Of a stretch of 64,000 bases of DNA, positions 15,337 through 23,739 are shown piece by piece (the stretch's first letter is position 1; the number at the start of each line of letters is the position of its first letter). Source of the DNA: Flavipsychrobacter sp. (GTDB lineage Bacteria; Bacteroidota; Bacteroidia; Chitinophagales; Chitinophagaceae); NCBI GenBank assembly GCA_024508935.1, contig JANINW010000006.1, positions 275,769 to 339,768 on the forward strand, written 5' to 3'. Position numbers and translations under genes: made by a program. The notes below the pieces were generated by a model. It had not been told where the DNA came from. It did no database searches and saw only the letters and a program-made list of their open reading frames with translations.

Positions 15337-15825
15337 TCACTTCCGGTTAAAGCTGAAGACTTCTTTACGCGCTTTACCATCCTGCACACCTTCAATACTG
15401 GCCTGCAAACGATCAGCACCTGCTTTCCTGTACACAATGCACTGCGGAAAATCGTGCAAAGGATTTTCAAATACTATCTCCGTATCGCTTAAGGCAGTTT
15501 CTTTAAATGCTACCTCTTTACCCTCATTTTGATTGCTTACGGTTGGCAGGTACCATAATGTATCTTGCCTGTCGGCCAGGCGCAGCTTTTCGCTGAATAA
15601 GGTATCTCCATTTGCATTTACCAGCAGCCCCATGCCTGTGTAAATTGTATCAGATTCCTTTTGCCATATCTCCCATAACATTCCTTCCGTGCCGGGTTGC
15701 TGCCAGGTACCTAAGAGCCATGCAGCTTTTGCCAATCGCGCGGGTTTTGGAGCCTGTTTTGCATTGCAAGCGCCCATGATAACCAACAGCAGCAACAAGC
15801 CAATATGCATTTTTTTGTTTGACAT
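15337..15825 (-). CDS. DUF6265-family lipoprotein
   Basis: From ATG 15825 the protein has 162 residues with a lipoprotein-type signal (MHIGLLLLLVIMGAC). The body contains WLLGTWQQPGTEGMLWEIWQ, TIYTGMGLLVNANGDTLFSE and FENPLHDFPQCIVYRK, which I recognise as the DUF6265 pattern, a lipocalin-like beta-barrel of unknown role found in many Bacteroidota. The frame continues 18 codons upstream, but that stretch overlaps the divergent sensor kinase gene, so I use the inner start. The gap to the divergent gene is only 28 bases. Confidence 0.8.
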   Translation of the reverse strand: MSNKKMHIGLLLLLVIMGACNAKQAPKPARLAKAAWLLGTWQQPGTEGMLWEIWQKESDTIYTGMGLLVNANGDTLFSEKLRLADRQDTLWYLPTVSNQNEGKEVAFKETALSDTEIVFENPLHDFPQCIVYRKAGADRLQASIEGVQDGKARKEVFSFNRK

Positions 15826-15853
15826 CTGTTTTATCTGGTGTATTTTGTTTGGC

Positions 15854-17926
15854 ATGAAAGCTATTGCAAAACTTTTCATCGGTACTATCCTACTGGTATC
15901 ATCCCCTTATGCAAACGCCCAGGGCACTGATAGCCTGATACAAATATACCAGTCCGCAGATAACGATTCGGCAAAAATGGCCGCAGCATATAATGTTACC
16001 ATTGAAATGCTGAACCAGAAATCGCCGGATGCACCGAAATATGCCCTTATTGCTTTAGACCTGGCAGAGAAGATCGGCAGCAATGACGATATTATCATTA
16101 AGAATATCCTGGTTTCCAATGCATACAAATCGGTAGTGGCTTATGATAAAGCCATACAGTATTGCAACGATGCAGTAAAAATAGCGGAACGACTGAAGAA
16201 ATATAAATTACTGGGCAAGGCCTACCAGGAATTGGGTGGTGTTTATTATAACCAGGGCGACTATGCAAACGCTGAAAAGATATACCTGCAATCGCTTGAA
16301 GCACGCAAGCTGGCCAATGATGCTACGGGTGTTGCTGCCTCTTACAATAACCTGGGTGGTGTAAATAATGCGCTTGGCAATTACGACAAATCGACCGGGT
16401 ACTTTATAGAGGCGCTGAAGATCAACGAGGCTGCGAATAATGAAAAAGGCATTGCCATGAACTGCAATAACCTTTCTATAGCCTACCGCAAAATGAACCG
16501 GCTGGACAAGGCCCTGGAATACCAGCTTCGCTCACTGAAAATAAAAGAAAAGATAAAAGACACGAAAGGTATAGCATATTCACTTGGCAATATTGCTAAC
16601 ATATATTACGATAAGAAGGACACACTGAAGACCATCCAGTACTATAAAAAAGTTCTGTCGCTTGAAAAAGACATACAGGATGATATGATCATTGCCAATG
16701 CCTATAATTCATTAGGTGTCATCTATCGCGATCAGAAAAAATATGATGCAGCCATTAAGTATCTCAACCTCTCACTAAGCTATAAAAGAAAGATACAGAA
16801 TGAGACCATAATGTCGACCACGTATAGCAACCTTGGCGTTACCTACCTGGCTATGAACGAAATAGACAAGGCAGAAGCCAGCTTTAAAAAAGCGCTTGAG
16901 ATAGCTAAAATATCTAAAGACAAAGATGACCTGCGTGATGCGAATGATGGCCTGGCCATGGTATATGCTAAAAAGAATGACTTACAAAAATCACTGGACC
17001 ATTTGCAGGAAGCAGAAAAGTTCAAGGATTCCATATACAATATAGAAAGTTCGCGTGCAGTAACAGAAATGCAAACCAAGTACGAAACAGAAAAAAAAGA
17101 GACATCTATTAAACTACTGCAAAAAGAAAATGAATTAAAAGATGTGCGCAACCGTAACACGATCATACTATCAGTTTCTATCGTCGCCATATTGCTTATC
17201 AGCTCATTATTAGCTTACCTCTTTATCCGGTTCAAACAGCAAAAGAAGACAGAAGAAGTAAACAAACGTATGGAGCAACAACGACTTGATGCGACCATAC
17301 TTACGCAGGAAGAAGAGCGCAAACGCATATCGGCCGAGCTGCACGATAGCATAGGCCAGATGCTTTCTGCCGCGAGACTGAACGTGAGCCTATTGCAGCA
17401 CAACGATGCTGAAAACCTGCAGAACAATCCTAAGTTTGAAGCTGCACTATCTCTGCTAGACCGGTCCTGCCAGGAGGTGCGCAGCATGTCGCATAGCATG
17501 ATGCCGGCCATATTGGTAAACACAGGGCTTAAAGACGCACTACAAGAGCTGGCAAACAGCATAAACAGCAGCGGGGTATTAAAAATAAAAACAGATACTA
17601 CTGAATTAGATAAACGGCTTGCAGCTAATACCGAGGTGCATCTCTACCGTATCATCCAGGAAGTGCTGAACAATATCATACGGCATGCCGGCGCTACAGA
17701 AGTACAGTTACAGTTTCAAAAAGAAAAGAACGAATTGCGTATAACCATTGAAGACAATGGGAAAGGATTTGATGTGCAGCGCCTAAAACAATCGAAAGGC
17801 AATGGCTGGAACAATATACAGACCCGTTTGTATGTACTGAAGGGAGATATAGAAATAGACTCGCAGGAGAACAGGAAAGGAACAGTCGTCTTTATTACTA
17901 TACCATTAAGCAACGCTACAGCTTAG
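15854..17926 (+). CDS. TPR sensor histidine kinase (HisKA_3 / NarX-type)
   Basis: The 690-residue protein has a signal peptide (MKAIAKLFIGTILLVSSPYANA), about nine tetratricopeptide repeats (roughly 60-430), one membrane helix at about 435-459, a coiled segment and a kinase core. In the core, His497 lies in LHDSIGQMLSAARL (H box), IIQEVLNNIIRHAGA is the N box and IEDNGKGFD the G1 box. This is the common Bacteroidota design in which periplasmic TPRs sense something and the kinase phosphorylates a NarL-type regulator. No such regulator gene is adjacent. It is divergent from the DUF6265 gene, with only 28 bases between them. A terminator shared with the cobalamin gene follows. Confidence 0.93.
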   Translation: MKAIAKLFIGTILLVSSPYANAQGTDSLIQIYQSADNDSAKMAAAYNVTIEMLNQKSPDAPKYALIALDLAEKIGSNDDIIIKNILVSNAYKSVVAYDKAIQYCNDAVKIAERLKKYKLLGKAYQELGGVYYNQGDYANAEKIYLQSLEARKLANDATGVAASYNNLGGVNNALGNYDKSTGYFIEALKINEAANNEKGIAMNCNNLSIAYRKMNRLDKALEYQLRSLKIKEKIKDTKGIAYSLGNIANIYYDKKDTLKTIQYYKKVLSLEKDIQDDMIIANAYNSLGVIYRDQKKYDAAIKYLNLSLSYKRKIQNETIMSTTYSNLGVTYLAMNEIDKAEASFKKALEIAKISKDKDDLRDANDGLAMVYAKKNDLQKSLDHLQEAEKFKDSIYNIESSRAVTEMQTKYETEKKETSIKLLQKENELKDVRNRNTIILSVSIVAILLISSLLAYLFIRFKQQKKTEEVNKRMEQQRLDATILTQEEERKRISAELHDSIGQMLSAARLNVSLLQHNDAENLQNNPKFEAALSLLDRSCQEVRSMSHSMMPAILVNTGLKDALQELANSINSSGVLKIKTDTTELDKRLAANTEVHLYRIIQEVLNNIIRHAGATEVQLQFQKEKNELRITIEDNGKGFDVQRLKQSKGNGWNNIQTRLYVLKGDIEIDSQENRKGTVVFITIPLSNATA

Positions 17927-17929
17927 CCC

Positions 17930-17966
17930 AATAAAAGAGGCTGCATGAAAAGCAGTCTCTTTTATT
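17930..17966. terminator. Bidirectional terminator between kinase and adenosyltransferase genes
   Basis: ATAAAAGAG plus CTGC (17931-17944) pairs with GCAG and CTCTTTTAT (from 17952) around ATGAAAA, with T runs on either strand. Confidence 0.8.
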
Positions 17967-17968
17967 AT

Positions 17969-18529
17969 TTATACTCTTGCCCGCCAGGGCAGGTCTTCAA
18001 CACCATTGATATGCCCTAGGTACCTGGCCAGCACAAAAAGAAAATCAGACAATCGGTTCAGGTATTGTACCACAAGTTCCGGCACAACTTCTCCCTGCTC
18101 CTGCATAGCTACACAAATACGCTCTGCGCGCCTGCAAACACAGCGTGCTACATGCGCCGTAGAAGCCGCAAGGTTGCCGCCGGGAATAATGAAAGAGCGC
18201 ATTTCGGGAAGCGCTTCGTTCATTTCATCTATACGCTGCTCCAGCCATTGCACATCAGTATCGTGCACGTCAGGCAGCTTCATCTTCACTTCTTTATCAG
18301 GATTGGTAGCCAATACAGAACCAATGGTAAATAAACGGTCCTGTATCTCGCGCAGCCATTCACTTATCTTTTCATTTCCTGCTATATCATTTACCATGCC
18401 CAGGTAAGAATTCAACTCATCCACTGTTCCATAGCTTTCAATGCGTATATGGCTTTTCAGTACGCGCACCCCGCCTATAAGGCTGGTACTGCCCTTATCT
18501 CCTGTCTTTGTATATATTTTAAATGCCAT
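17969..18529 (-). CDS. Cob(I)alamin adenosyltransferase (PduO type)
   Basis: This enzyme transfers the adenosyl group of ATP to cob(I)alamin to make coenzyme B12. The 186-residue length and the sequence IYTKTGDKGSTSLIGG (ATP-binding), SYGTVDELNSYLGM, FIIPGGNLAASTAHVARCVCRRAER and YLNRLSDFLFVLARY are family hallmarks of the trimeric PduO/MMAB type, rather than the CobA/CobO type. In a window that also holds a stand-alone B12-binding mutase subunit (28128), it points to a B12-dependent mutase pathway. It is followed downstream on the other strand by the kinase gene and preceded by a LolD-like ATPase gene 9 bases upstream. Confidence 0.95.
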   Translation of the reverse strand: MAFKIYTKTGDKGSTSLIGGVRVLKSHIRIESYGTVDELNSYLGMVNDIAGNEKISEWLREIQDRLFTIGSVLATNPDKEVKMKLPDVHDTDVQWLEQRIDEMNEALPEMRSFIIPGGNLAASTAHVARCVCRRAERICVAMQEQGEVVPELVVQYLNRLSDFLFVLARYLGHINGVEDLPWRARV

Positions 18530-18538
18530 TATTATTAT

Positions 18539-19261
18539 TTATTTACTTGCAAGCGCTGCAGGAACGTTTTGTTTATCGCTTTCTACCACGCCGTCGCGTA
18601 TACGAATGATGCGACGGGTGAAATTGGCAATGTCTTCTTCGTGTGTTACCAGCACCACTGTATTACCGCTTTCATGTATATCATTGAACAATTCCATTAT
18701 CTCCACCGATGTTTTGGTATCCAGGTTACCGGTGGGTTCGTCAGCCAGTATCAGCGATGGATTATTGACCAGTGCCCTTGCAATAGCCACCCGCTGGCTT
18801 TGCCCGCCCGATAGTTCGTTGGGTTTATGTGCTGCGCGGTCGCCCAGGCCTACTTTATCCAGCATAGCATGTGCGCGTTCTTCTCTTTCTTTTTTGGGCA
18901 CACCTGCATATATCAGCGGCAGTGCTACATTCTCCCAGGCAGTAAGCCGGGGTAGCAGGTTGAACTGCTGGAATACAAAACCTATCTCTACATTGCGCAC
19001 GGTAGCCAGTTCGTCATCGCTCATCTGGCTTACATTTTTGCCATTGAGAATATAAGCACCTGAAGTAGGGCTATCCAGGCAACCAATGATATTCATGAGT
19101 GTGGACTTACCCGAACCTGATGGGCCCATCAAAGCCACATACTCCTTGCGGCCTATTTCCAGGTTTATTCCTTTAAGAACAGGAAGCTCCTGCTTCCCGA
19201 GAAAATAACTTTTACGTATATCTGCCAGGCTAATAACTGCGTTCATGTTCGGTATATTCAT
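18539..19261 (-). CDS. ABC transporter ATPase, MacB/LolD type
   Basis: The 240-residue protein is a single nucleotide-binding domain with Walker [10 protein letters not shown] (46-54), Q loop [12 protein letters not shown], signature [16 protein letters not shown], Walker [13 protein letters not shown] and H loop VTHEEDI. The wording around the signature and the NLDTKTS segment match the MacB/LolD class of ATPases that work with FtsX-like permeases in lipoprotein release or export. No permease gene is next to it. ATG 19246 ([12 protein letters not shown]) is an equally good start. It sits 9 bases ahead of the adenosyltransferase gene on the same strand, but a functional link is not evident. 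Confidence 0.93.
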   Translation of the reverse strand: MNIPNMNAVISLADIRKSYFLGKQELPVLKGINLEIGRKEYVALMGPSGSGKSTLMNIIGCLDSPTSGAYILNGKNVSQMSDDELATVRNVEIGFVFQQFNLLPRLTAWENVALPLIYAGVPKKEREERAHAMLDKVGLGDRAAHKPNELSGGQSQRVAIARALVNNPSLILADEPTGNLDTKTSVEIMELFNDIHESGNTVVLVTHEEDIANFTRRIIRIRDGVVESDKQNVPAALASK

Positions 19262-19320
19262 TAATTTATACCGTTTTCAAAAATACAGATATTTTTACTG
19301 TTGAATTTTTAAACCTGTTT

Positions 19321-20139
19321 ATGCTGCTTTTCCCTGGTTGTAAAATAAATATCGGCTTATTTGTTACAAACCGCCGAAGCGACGGATACCATGAATTAGA
19401 GACCATATTCTACCCTTTAGACCTGCACGATGTACTGGAAGTAGTACCTGCAAAGGACAAAACCAGCCTGAGCGTGAGCGGGAAGAAAATTCCGGGCGAT
19501 ATGGAATCGAACCTAGTATGGAAGGCTTACCACCTGCTGAAAAAAGATTTTGGTGATGCCGTACCTGAGCTGGACATATACCTGAACAAAACGCTGCCAA
19601 TGGGTGCAGGGCTTGGCGGGGGCTCCGCCGACGGCTCGTATATGCTGCGACTGGTAAATGACTATTGCAAGCTGGGATTGAATGATGAACAGTTAGCTGC
19701 CTATGCTTTGCAACTGGGTAGCGACTGCCCTTTCTTTATATACAACACCCCCCAGTTTGCCAAAGGGCGGGGCGAAAAAATGCAGCCTATAGATATAGAC
19801 CTGTCTCCATATAGTATTCAGCTTATATGTCCGCAGGTGCATGTACCTACGGCAAAAGCATTCAGTTTGGTGGTGCCCTGCGATGCGCCGTACGATCTGC
19901 GCAAACTGCCACAACTGCCCGTGGAGCAATGGAAGTATTATATCTCCAACGATTTTGAAACACCTATCTTCAGCATACATACTGCCCTGGCGGAGATAAA
20001 AGACCAGCTGTACAAAGCAGGTGCTATTTATGCCAGTATGAGCGGCAGCGGCAGCAGTATTTATGCCATATTCAAAAAAGGAGAAAAAGCTGAAGAAATA
20101 AAAGCAAGAGTATTTTACGAAAGCTTCTATATAGAATAG
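19321..20139 (+). CDS. ispE: 4-(cytidine 5'-diphospho)-2-C-methyl-D-erythritol kinase
   Basis: IspE phosphorylates CDP-methylerythritol at the 2-position in the MEP isoprenoid route. The 272-residue GHMP kinase has the N-terminal PGCKINIGLFVTNRRSDGYHELET, the ATP loop PMGAGLGGGSADGS (93-106) and the C-terminal MSGSGSSIYAIF. Presence of ispE means that the organism uses the non-mevalonate route. Gap to the divergent ABC gene is 59 bases. A strong terminator follows. Confidence 0.97.
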   Translation: MLLFPGCKINIGLFVTNRRSDGYHELETIFYPLDLHDVLEVVPAKDKTSLSVSGKKIPGDMESNLVWKAYHLLKKDFGDAVPELDIYLNKTLPMGAGLGGGSADGSYMLRLVNDYCKLGLNDEQLAAYALQLGSDCPFFIYNTPQFAKGRGEKMQPIDIDLSPYSIQLICPQVHVPTAKAFSLVVPCDAPYDLRKLPQLPVEQWKYYISNDFETPIFSIHTALAEIKDQLYKAGAIYASMSGSGSSIYAIFKKGEKAEEIKARVFYESFYIE

Positions 20140-20160
20140 ACCTTGTTTGAACTCAAACTA

Positions 20161-20193
20161 AAAGCGGCTGAAATTTCAGCCGCTTTTTTTATA
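20161..20193. terminator. Bidirectional terminator between ispE and amidohydrolase genes
   Basis: A perfect 26-base palindrome (AAAGCGGCTGAAA/TTTCAGCCGCTTT, 20161-20186) is followed by T on the plus strand and by T-rich sequence on the minus strand. Confidence 0.88.
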
Positions 20194-21352
20194 CTATTCT
20201 CGTTACAGTAGGTTTGGTACCATGCTGGTAAAGTCCATGCAACTGTACAATGCCGGGATTCTTTCCTACTTCAATACTGCCTACTATACCCTGCATTTGT
20301 AAGGCACAGGCACCGTTATAAGTACCCCATGCCAGCAAGGTTTCCCAATCAATACCAGGATGATGTTCGTGTATGCTTGCCATTTCAGACAGTATGCATA
20401 ATTGATGGTTGGACGAAAGGCTATCGGTGCCAATGCATATCACTCCATTTTCTTCCATCAGCATTTCTATATCCGGCAAAGTGTTTTCTATGTACAAATT
20501 GGCATTGGGGCAAAGGCACCAATATACCTGTGGCAGTGTCTCCTGCGCCATAGCCACATCGGTACGCGGTGTATAGGTATTGTGTACAAAGATGAAAGGA
20601 TGTGAAGGAGACATCCATTCCAGGTAGGTTTGCAAAGATGATTTGCCGGACGGCTTAAAAAAATCATCGTTAATACCCAGGCTGTGCAGTAAAGTTTGCA
20701 CACCGCCTGTTTTAGAAATGTAATATTCGTCTTCTGCCTTAGCCTCCTGGTTATGTATAGATATCGGTTCATCTTTACGATGCCTGTCTATCATTTCAAA
20801 CAAAGCTTTGGAAACTGAATAGGGCGCGTGCGGCACTATAGATTGCCAAAGCCTGTGCTCGGCAGTTTGCTGGGCAAAGCTATCGTGTACCTGTACGGCA
20901 TATTCAAATTGCTTCTGCGGTGTTTCGTTGAAACCGATGGTTTCCACAAAACTGTGGAAGTGCATTTTATCCTCCGCCCTCAGGTCCATTGTGTCTGTAG
21001 TGTTGGTTATATCCCCAACCGCCACAATACCGTTTTCCAGCATTGCATTAAATGCATCGTGCCGGGCTGCCGATTTCTGCTCATCGCTGAATCCATTGCG
21101 GTGCATCATTACATTTTGCAGGAAAGGTATTAAACCGGTATGTTCCGGTATCACACCCTTCATATGCGATAGCTCCAGGTGGCAATGCACATTCACAAAC
21201 CCGGGTGCTAATACTCCGTCGTAATGAACAGGATGCTCATCTGTTTTTTCTGCATGAATAGCTACAATAGTACCATCACCTGCCAGTTCTATCACAGTAC
21301 CTTCCGGTAGCCACTTATGCCCGTCATGAATTTTAGCAGCAGTAATGAACAC
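20189..21352 (-). CDS. Amidohydrolase, possibly aminodeoxyfutalosine deaminase-like
   Basis: This 387-residue protein is a metal-dependent TIM-barrel amidohydrolase: HCHLELSHMKG (His56, His58 as metal ligands), a later histidine in PHAPYSVSKALFE, FVHNTYT and the catalytic Asp in GTDSLSSNHQL. The ELSH motif after the metal histidines is seen in the COG0402 deaminase group that includes the aminofutalosine deaminase of the menaquinone futalosine route. A deaminase role there is a fair guess, but other substrates are possible. The start is GTG at 21352, five bases after the stop of the pseudouridine synthase gene, so the two form an operon. Confidence 0.8.
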   Translation of the reverse strand: MFITAAKIHDGHKWLPEGTVIELAGDGTIVAIHAEKTDEHPVHYDGVLAPGFVNVHCHLELSHMKGVIPEHTGLIPFLQNVMMHRNGFSDEQKSAARHDAFNAMLENGIVAVGDITNTTDTMDLRAEDKMHFHSFVETIGFNETPQKQFEYAVQVHDSFAQQTAEHRLWQSIVPHAPYSVSKALFEMIDRHRKDEPISIHNQEAKAEDEYYISKTGGVQTLLHSLGINDDFFKPSGKSSLQTYLEWMSPSHPFIFVHNTYTPRTDVAMAQETLPQVYWCLCPNANLYIENTLPDIEMLMEENGVICIGTDSLSSNHQLCILSEMASIHEHHPGIDWETLLAWGTYNGACALQMQGIVGSIEVGKNPGIVQLHGLYQHGTKPTVTRIV

Positions 21353-21357
21353 AGTTC

Positions 21358-23133
21358 TTAGCTTTTAAAATGCTTCAGCAGTATAATTTCTTTTTCGTTG
21401 AGGAAACGCCATTTACCGCGCGGCACATTCTTCTTGGTAAGGCCGGCATACATTACGCGGTCCAGCTTTTCTACCTCGTAGCCCAGCGATTCGAATATGC
21501 GGCGAACAATGCGGTTGCGGCCACTGTGTATCTCGAGGCCTATCTCATTCTTTTCTTCCAAAAAGGCTATGGCGTCTACGGTTACCTTACCATCTTCCAG
21601 TTCCAGGCCATTGGCTATCTTTTCAAAATCAGCTTTAGTCAGGTTCTTGTTCAGGGTTACCTGGTATACTTTCTTCATCTCGTAGCTGGGATGCGAAAGT
21701 TTTTGCGCCAGCGAGCCATCATTGGTCAGTAGCAATACACCCGTTGTATTGCGGTCGAGCCTGCCCACAGGGTATAGCCTGTCTACGCCTGCATTGGCTA
21801 CCAGGTCCATCACGGTGTCGCGTCCTTCAGGATCATCGGTAGTTGTAATAAATCCTTTTGGTTTATTCAGCAGCACATAAACCATGTGCTTATTAGGTGT
21901 TAATTTTTTACCGGCTATGGTTACCAGGTCACCGGGCTGTACACGGTAGCCGGGTTCCAGCACCAGTTCTCCATTCACTTTTACTTTACCCTGCTTTACC
22001 ATTTCAGCAGCATCGCGCCGGCTGCTTTCGCCGCTGTGTGCTATGTATTTGTTCAGGGTCATTTCTTTATCGGCAGCTTCATCTTCTTCGTCTTCCCTGG
22101 CTACTTTTTTGCGTGGCTTTTTGCCGGTCTTTTTTATTTCTTCCTGCTCTTCTATAAACTTTTTACGGAAAGGGCCGCTTACCTTACGGGCACCAAGCGG
22201 AAATGCCTTATCAAATGTATCTTCTTCCCCTTTCTTGTTCACTTTGAACTTAGGACTTTCCTCCAGTTCTTTTTCAAACTCTTTAGGCGTCACAAAGTTC
22301 TTCTCATACTCTTCCGGCTGGCGCTCGGGCTTCTCTTCGTGGAAGATATTGCGTTTGGAGAAACGGTTGTCTTTTTCTTCTTTACCCTCTTTTTTATCAC
22401 CAAAGCGTTTGGGTTTATCGTCACCACCTCTTACAGAAGATCTTCTATCGCCGTCTTTTTTATCAAATGTGCGTTTCGGGCGGTCTTCGTCTTTGCGGAA
22501 CGGCTTACGGTCTTCCTTATCCCTGTCAAACGAGCGCTTAGGACGGTCATCGTTGCTGCGGAAGGGCTTGCGTTCTCCATCATCCTTGCCGAAACTGCGC
22601 TTAGGGCGCTCGTCATTGCTGCGGAAAGGTTTTCTATCTCCTCCATCCCTGTCAAACGAACGCTTAGGGCGATCATCGTTGCTGCGGAAGGGCTTTCTAT
22701 CTCCCCCATCCCTGTCGAATGAACGCTTCGGGTGGTCATCGTTGCTGCGGAAGGGTTTCCTGTCTCCCCCGTCTTTGTCAAAAGAACGTTTCGGGCGGTC
22801 GTCATTGCTACGGAATGGCTTCTTGTCTCCCCCGTCCCTATCAAATGAGCGTTTAGGACGGTCGTCGTTACTGCGGAATGGCTTGCGCTCTCCTTCATCT
22901 TTTCCGAAACTACGCTTAGGTCGCTCATCACTATTTCTGAATGACTTTCTTTCTCCATTATCCCTGTCAAATGTACGTTTAGGACGGTCGTCGCTGCCGC
23001 GGAATGGCTTATCGCCCTCCCCGTTTTTTTTATATGGTTTCCTGTCTTCCCTTGCCGGGCCTCTGCCTTCTGTTTTACCATAAGGCTTTTTCTTGTCTGT
23101 TCCCCTGTCAAAGGATGATGGCTTTTTTCTCAT
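21358..23133 (-). CDS. RsuA/RluB-type rRNA pseudouridine synthase with long repetitive N-terminal region
   Basis: The 591-residue protein is far longer than the usual 230-300 of the family. Residues 1-350 are low-complexity and highly charged, containing nine copies of a 21-residue unit (KPFRSNDDRPKRSFDRDGGDR type, residues 42-230). From about 355 follows an S4 RNA-binding domain (MTLNKYIAHSGESSRRDA), then the synthase domain with catalytic Asp near residue 458 in GRLDRNTTGVLLLTNDG. Arg/Lys/Asp-rich tails occur in Bacteroidota RluB-like enzymes and probably aid RNA binding. Target is likely 23S rRNA, unproven. It is the first gene of an operon with the amidohydrolase gene. Confidence 0.9.
   Translation of the reverse strand: MRKKPSSFDRGTDKKKPYGKTEGRGPAREDRKPYKKNGEGDKPFRGSDDRPKRTFDRDNGERKSFRNSDERPKRSFGKDEGERKPFRSNDDRPKRSFDRDGGDKKPFRSNDDRPKRSFDKDGGDRKPFRSNDDHPKRSFDRDGGDRKPFRSNDDRPKRSFDRDGGDRKPFRSNDERPKRSFGKDDGERKPFRSNDDRPKRSFDRDKEDRKPFRKDEDRPKRTFDKKDGDRRSSVRGGDDKPKRFGDKKEGKEEKDNRFSKRNIFHEEKPERQPEEYEKNFVTPKEFEKELEESPKFKVNKKGEEDTFDKAFPLGARKVSGPFRKKFIEEQEEIKKTGKKPRKKVAREDEEDEAADKEMTLNKYIAHSGESSRRDAAEMVKQGKVKVNGELVLEPGYRVQPGDLVTIAGKKLTPNKHMVYVLLNKPKGFITTTDDPEGRDTVMDLVANAGVDRLYPVGRLDRNTTGVLLLTNDGSLAQKLSHPSYEMKKVYQVTLNKNLTKADFEKIANGLELEDGKVTVDAIAFLEEKNEIGLEIHSGRNRIVRRIFESLGYEVEKLDRVMYAGLTKKNVPRGKWRFLNEKEIILLKHFKS
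22444..23010 (-). repeat. Nine tandem 63-base units coding a 21-residue charged repeat
   Basis: Inside the pseudouridine synthase gene a 63-base unit recurs nine times without a break (residues 42-230). The consensus begins KPFRSNDDRPKRSF and ends with D/G and R/K residues. The middle units are nearly identical in DNA as well as protein, which suggests recent duplication or conversion, while the outer units have drifted. Copy number is probably variable between strains. Confidence 0.9.
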
Positions 23134-23256
23134 ATTATAATTCCTGTGCTATTGAAAGCTGCCTGCAAAGGTACAATTCTTTGGCCGCAACCCTACCGTT
23201 AAAAAAATGTTCCGGAAAACTGTAACTTTTTCACCCATATAGCGATTAAATACTGA

Positions 23257-23739
23257 ATGGAGCTTAAAGAATACAACGCTTGCGTAAAGGAGTGGGCTGA
23301 TGCACTTTTCCGCTTTGCCTGTAAATGTACCGGCAACGAGGAGGACGCAAGGGACGTGGTTCAGAACAGCTTCGAGGTATTGTGGCAGAAAAAAGGGGAT
23401 GTTGCCCCCGATAAAGCAAAACCTTTCCTGTTCCAGGTAGCCTACCGGCAATCTATAGATAACTACCGCAAACAGGGCAGGATGCTTTATAAAGAGCAAA
23501 TGGATGATAACAGGACCGTAAAACCGGGGCAAACCGACCTGAAACGAGTATTGGAACGTGCACTGACCAAACTCGACGAACAGGCAAGGGCGCTGGTGCT
23601 GCTGAAAGATTATGAGGGTTATAGCTACGAAGAGATAGCACAGATAACCGGCCTGTCAGATTCACAAGTGAAAGTTTACCTGCACCGCGCCAGGAAGATA
23701 TTGAAAGATTACCTGGTAAGTGTTGAAAATATAATATGA
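23257..23739 (+). CDS. ECF-family RNA polymerase sigma factor
   Basis: The 160-residue protein has region 2 (LFRFACKCTGNEEDARDVVQ, then SFEVLWQKK) and region 4 (LVLLKDYEGYSYEEIAQITG, then LSDSQVKVYLHRARKILKDYL), separated by a short linker, as in extracytoplasmic function sigma factors. It overlaps the next gene by four bases (ATGA), and that gene encodes a membrane-spanning protein placed as its likely anti-sigma factor. The operon continues with a secreted barrel protein, the presumed regulated or co-expressed envelope component. Confidence 0.93.
   Translation: MELKEYNACVKEWADALFRFACKCTGNEEDARDVVQNSFEVLWQKKGDVAPDKAKPFLFQVAYRQSIDNYRKQGRMLYKEQMDDNRTVKPGQTDLKRVLERALTKLDEQARALVLLKDYEGYSYEEIAQITGLSDSQVKVYLHRARKILKDYLVSVENII

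Noticed and set aside
22043-23083. A 346-codon frame on the plus strand opposite the repeat part of the pseudouridine synthase
   Set aside because: It mirrors the 63-base repeat and reads as Ser/Leu/Arg-rich low-complexity, with no start context or similarity; the minus-strand frame carries the S4 and synthase domains.
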